NCBI RefSeq assembly: GCF_000220395.1
Contig: NW_004086112.1
Span: forward strand, 1-24,133
DNA length: 24,133 nucleotides
Source: Ichthyophthirius multifiliis
Taxonomy: Eukaryota > Ciliophora > Oligohymenophorea > Hymenostomatida
Reading direction: 5' to 3'
Below the pieces are notes generated by a model. That model had not been told where the DNA came from. It searched no databases and saw nothing but the letters and a program-made list of their open reading frames with translations. Made by a program: the position numbers and the translations under genes. Below, in pieces: positions 23,629 through 24,133 of this stretch; within the stretch, counting starts at the first letter, position 1, and the number at the start of each line of letters is the position of its first letter.

Positions 23629-24133
23629 TCATCTATTAAACGCCCATAGAGTACATTCAATTAAATTACATTATATACATTATCTGGATTCCCTAACGTA
23701 TTTAGTATAGCATTAAATGCATATTTTATATTTATAACTATTAATATAAAAAAAATCTTAAAAATGACCCGTCAAACATTTTATACACATTCCATTTCTA
23801 TTACATGTGGAACATCCATCGTTGCAATTATTAGTATTATCCTTTTCAAAAACTTTAACGCAAATATCTTCATAATCATAATATTCGTATCCAGATTAAC
23901 ATTAATTGCAATGAGTTGAAGTACAAGAACTACAATTACTGAATTTAATACTACAACTAAGACATTTTATATTTTAAATATTCGGATTATCTTCCGAATA
24001 ATCAAAGTAACCGACTTAACATTCTAAACATTATCCAGATTAAGAACAATTCTTACATTCCTTAGGACATTCCATTCCTGTATTTTCATCTGTAATAGGG
24101 ATTTCTATGCATTTATTTTATATCTAATCATAT
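23629..24133 (-). CDS. Cysteine-rich repeat protein (furin-like/GFR-type), 3' part only
   Basis: The frame is open from the right edge of the window, so the start lies outside it. It ends at TGA 23631-23629. About 168 residues are visible, dense in paired cysteines: CPKECKNC, CLECQVGYFDY, CLSCSIKFSNCSSC, CNQCQSGYEYYDYEDIC, CNDGCSTCNRNGMCIKC and CIQCYTKYVRESRQCIQC. The C-x-x-C and C-x-x-G-Y/H spacing is that of growth-factor-receptor/furin-like repeats, which are common in secreted or surface proteins of ciliates. The cysteines imply an extracellular, disulfide-bonded domain. Whether the chain ends at this TGA or is spliced to a further exon with a membrane helix (down to about 23466) is unclear. 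It could be a stand-alone surface antigen-like protein or the end of another multi-domain membrane protein. Confidence 0.8.

Noticed and set aside
23470..23860. Long open plus-strand frame opposite the cysteine-rich gene
   Set aside because: It looks protein-like in places, but the minus strand has regularly spaced cysteine pairs over the same bases, which chance would not give.
1..24133. CRISPR arrays, insertion sequences, rRNA or tRNA genes
   Set aside because: No spaced direct repeats, transposase motifs, rRNA blocks or tRNA-like cloverleaf sequences were seen; a tRNA scan was not possible by eye in all of the AT-rich sequence.

Overview
This window looks like macronuclear DNA of an oligohymenophorean ciliate. 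It is extremely AT-rich (about 85% or more by eye). Every real gene needs TAA and TAG read as glutamine, with TGA as the only stop. Introns are short and AT-rich, and start codons sit in A-rich contexts. This composition fits Ichthyophthirius-like species best, but the genus is inferred, not shown.

Layout, left to right. Positions 1-3364 hold no gene I can support. A plus-strand calpain-family gene (about 3365-6199, four exons) has lost its catalytic Cys and His, carries an apparent one-base frameshift near 4200, and ends in membrane segments. A short convergent gap with a TA repeat follows. Two tandem minus-strand genes come next. One is a very large surface protein (15983 down to 6575, about 2,935 residues): signal peptide, WD40-type propeller repeats, right-handed beta-helix repeats, a GCC2/GCC3-like cysteine-rich module and about seven membrane helices. 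The other is a full-length exportin-7 (XPO7/RanBP16) homologue (20066 down to 16244, at least ten exons).

A 741-base divergent spacer separates exportin-7 from a plus-strand NDUFAF2/NDUFA12-family gene (20808-21239). After that come a possible small minus-strand ORF (21389-about 21610), a small very acidic plus-strand protein (21656-21898), a coding-like but broken stretch (about 22430-23050), and the 3' part of a cysteine-rich minus-strand gene that runs off the right edge (23629-24133).

The genes do not form an operon and share no evident pathway: one nuclear transport factor, one mitochondrial complex I factor, one degenerate cytosolic/membrane calpain, and two cysteine-rich surface-type proteins. 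The most unusual items are the giant propeller/beta-helix/seven-helix protein and the protease-dead calpain. All gene models were made by eye; splice sites were chosen by reading frame, GT-AG ends and family resemblance, and uncertain ones are flagged.
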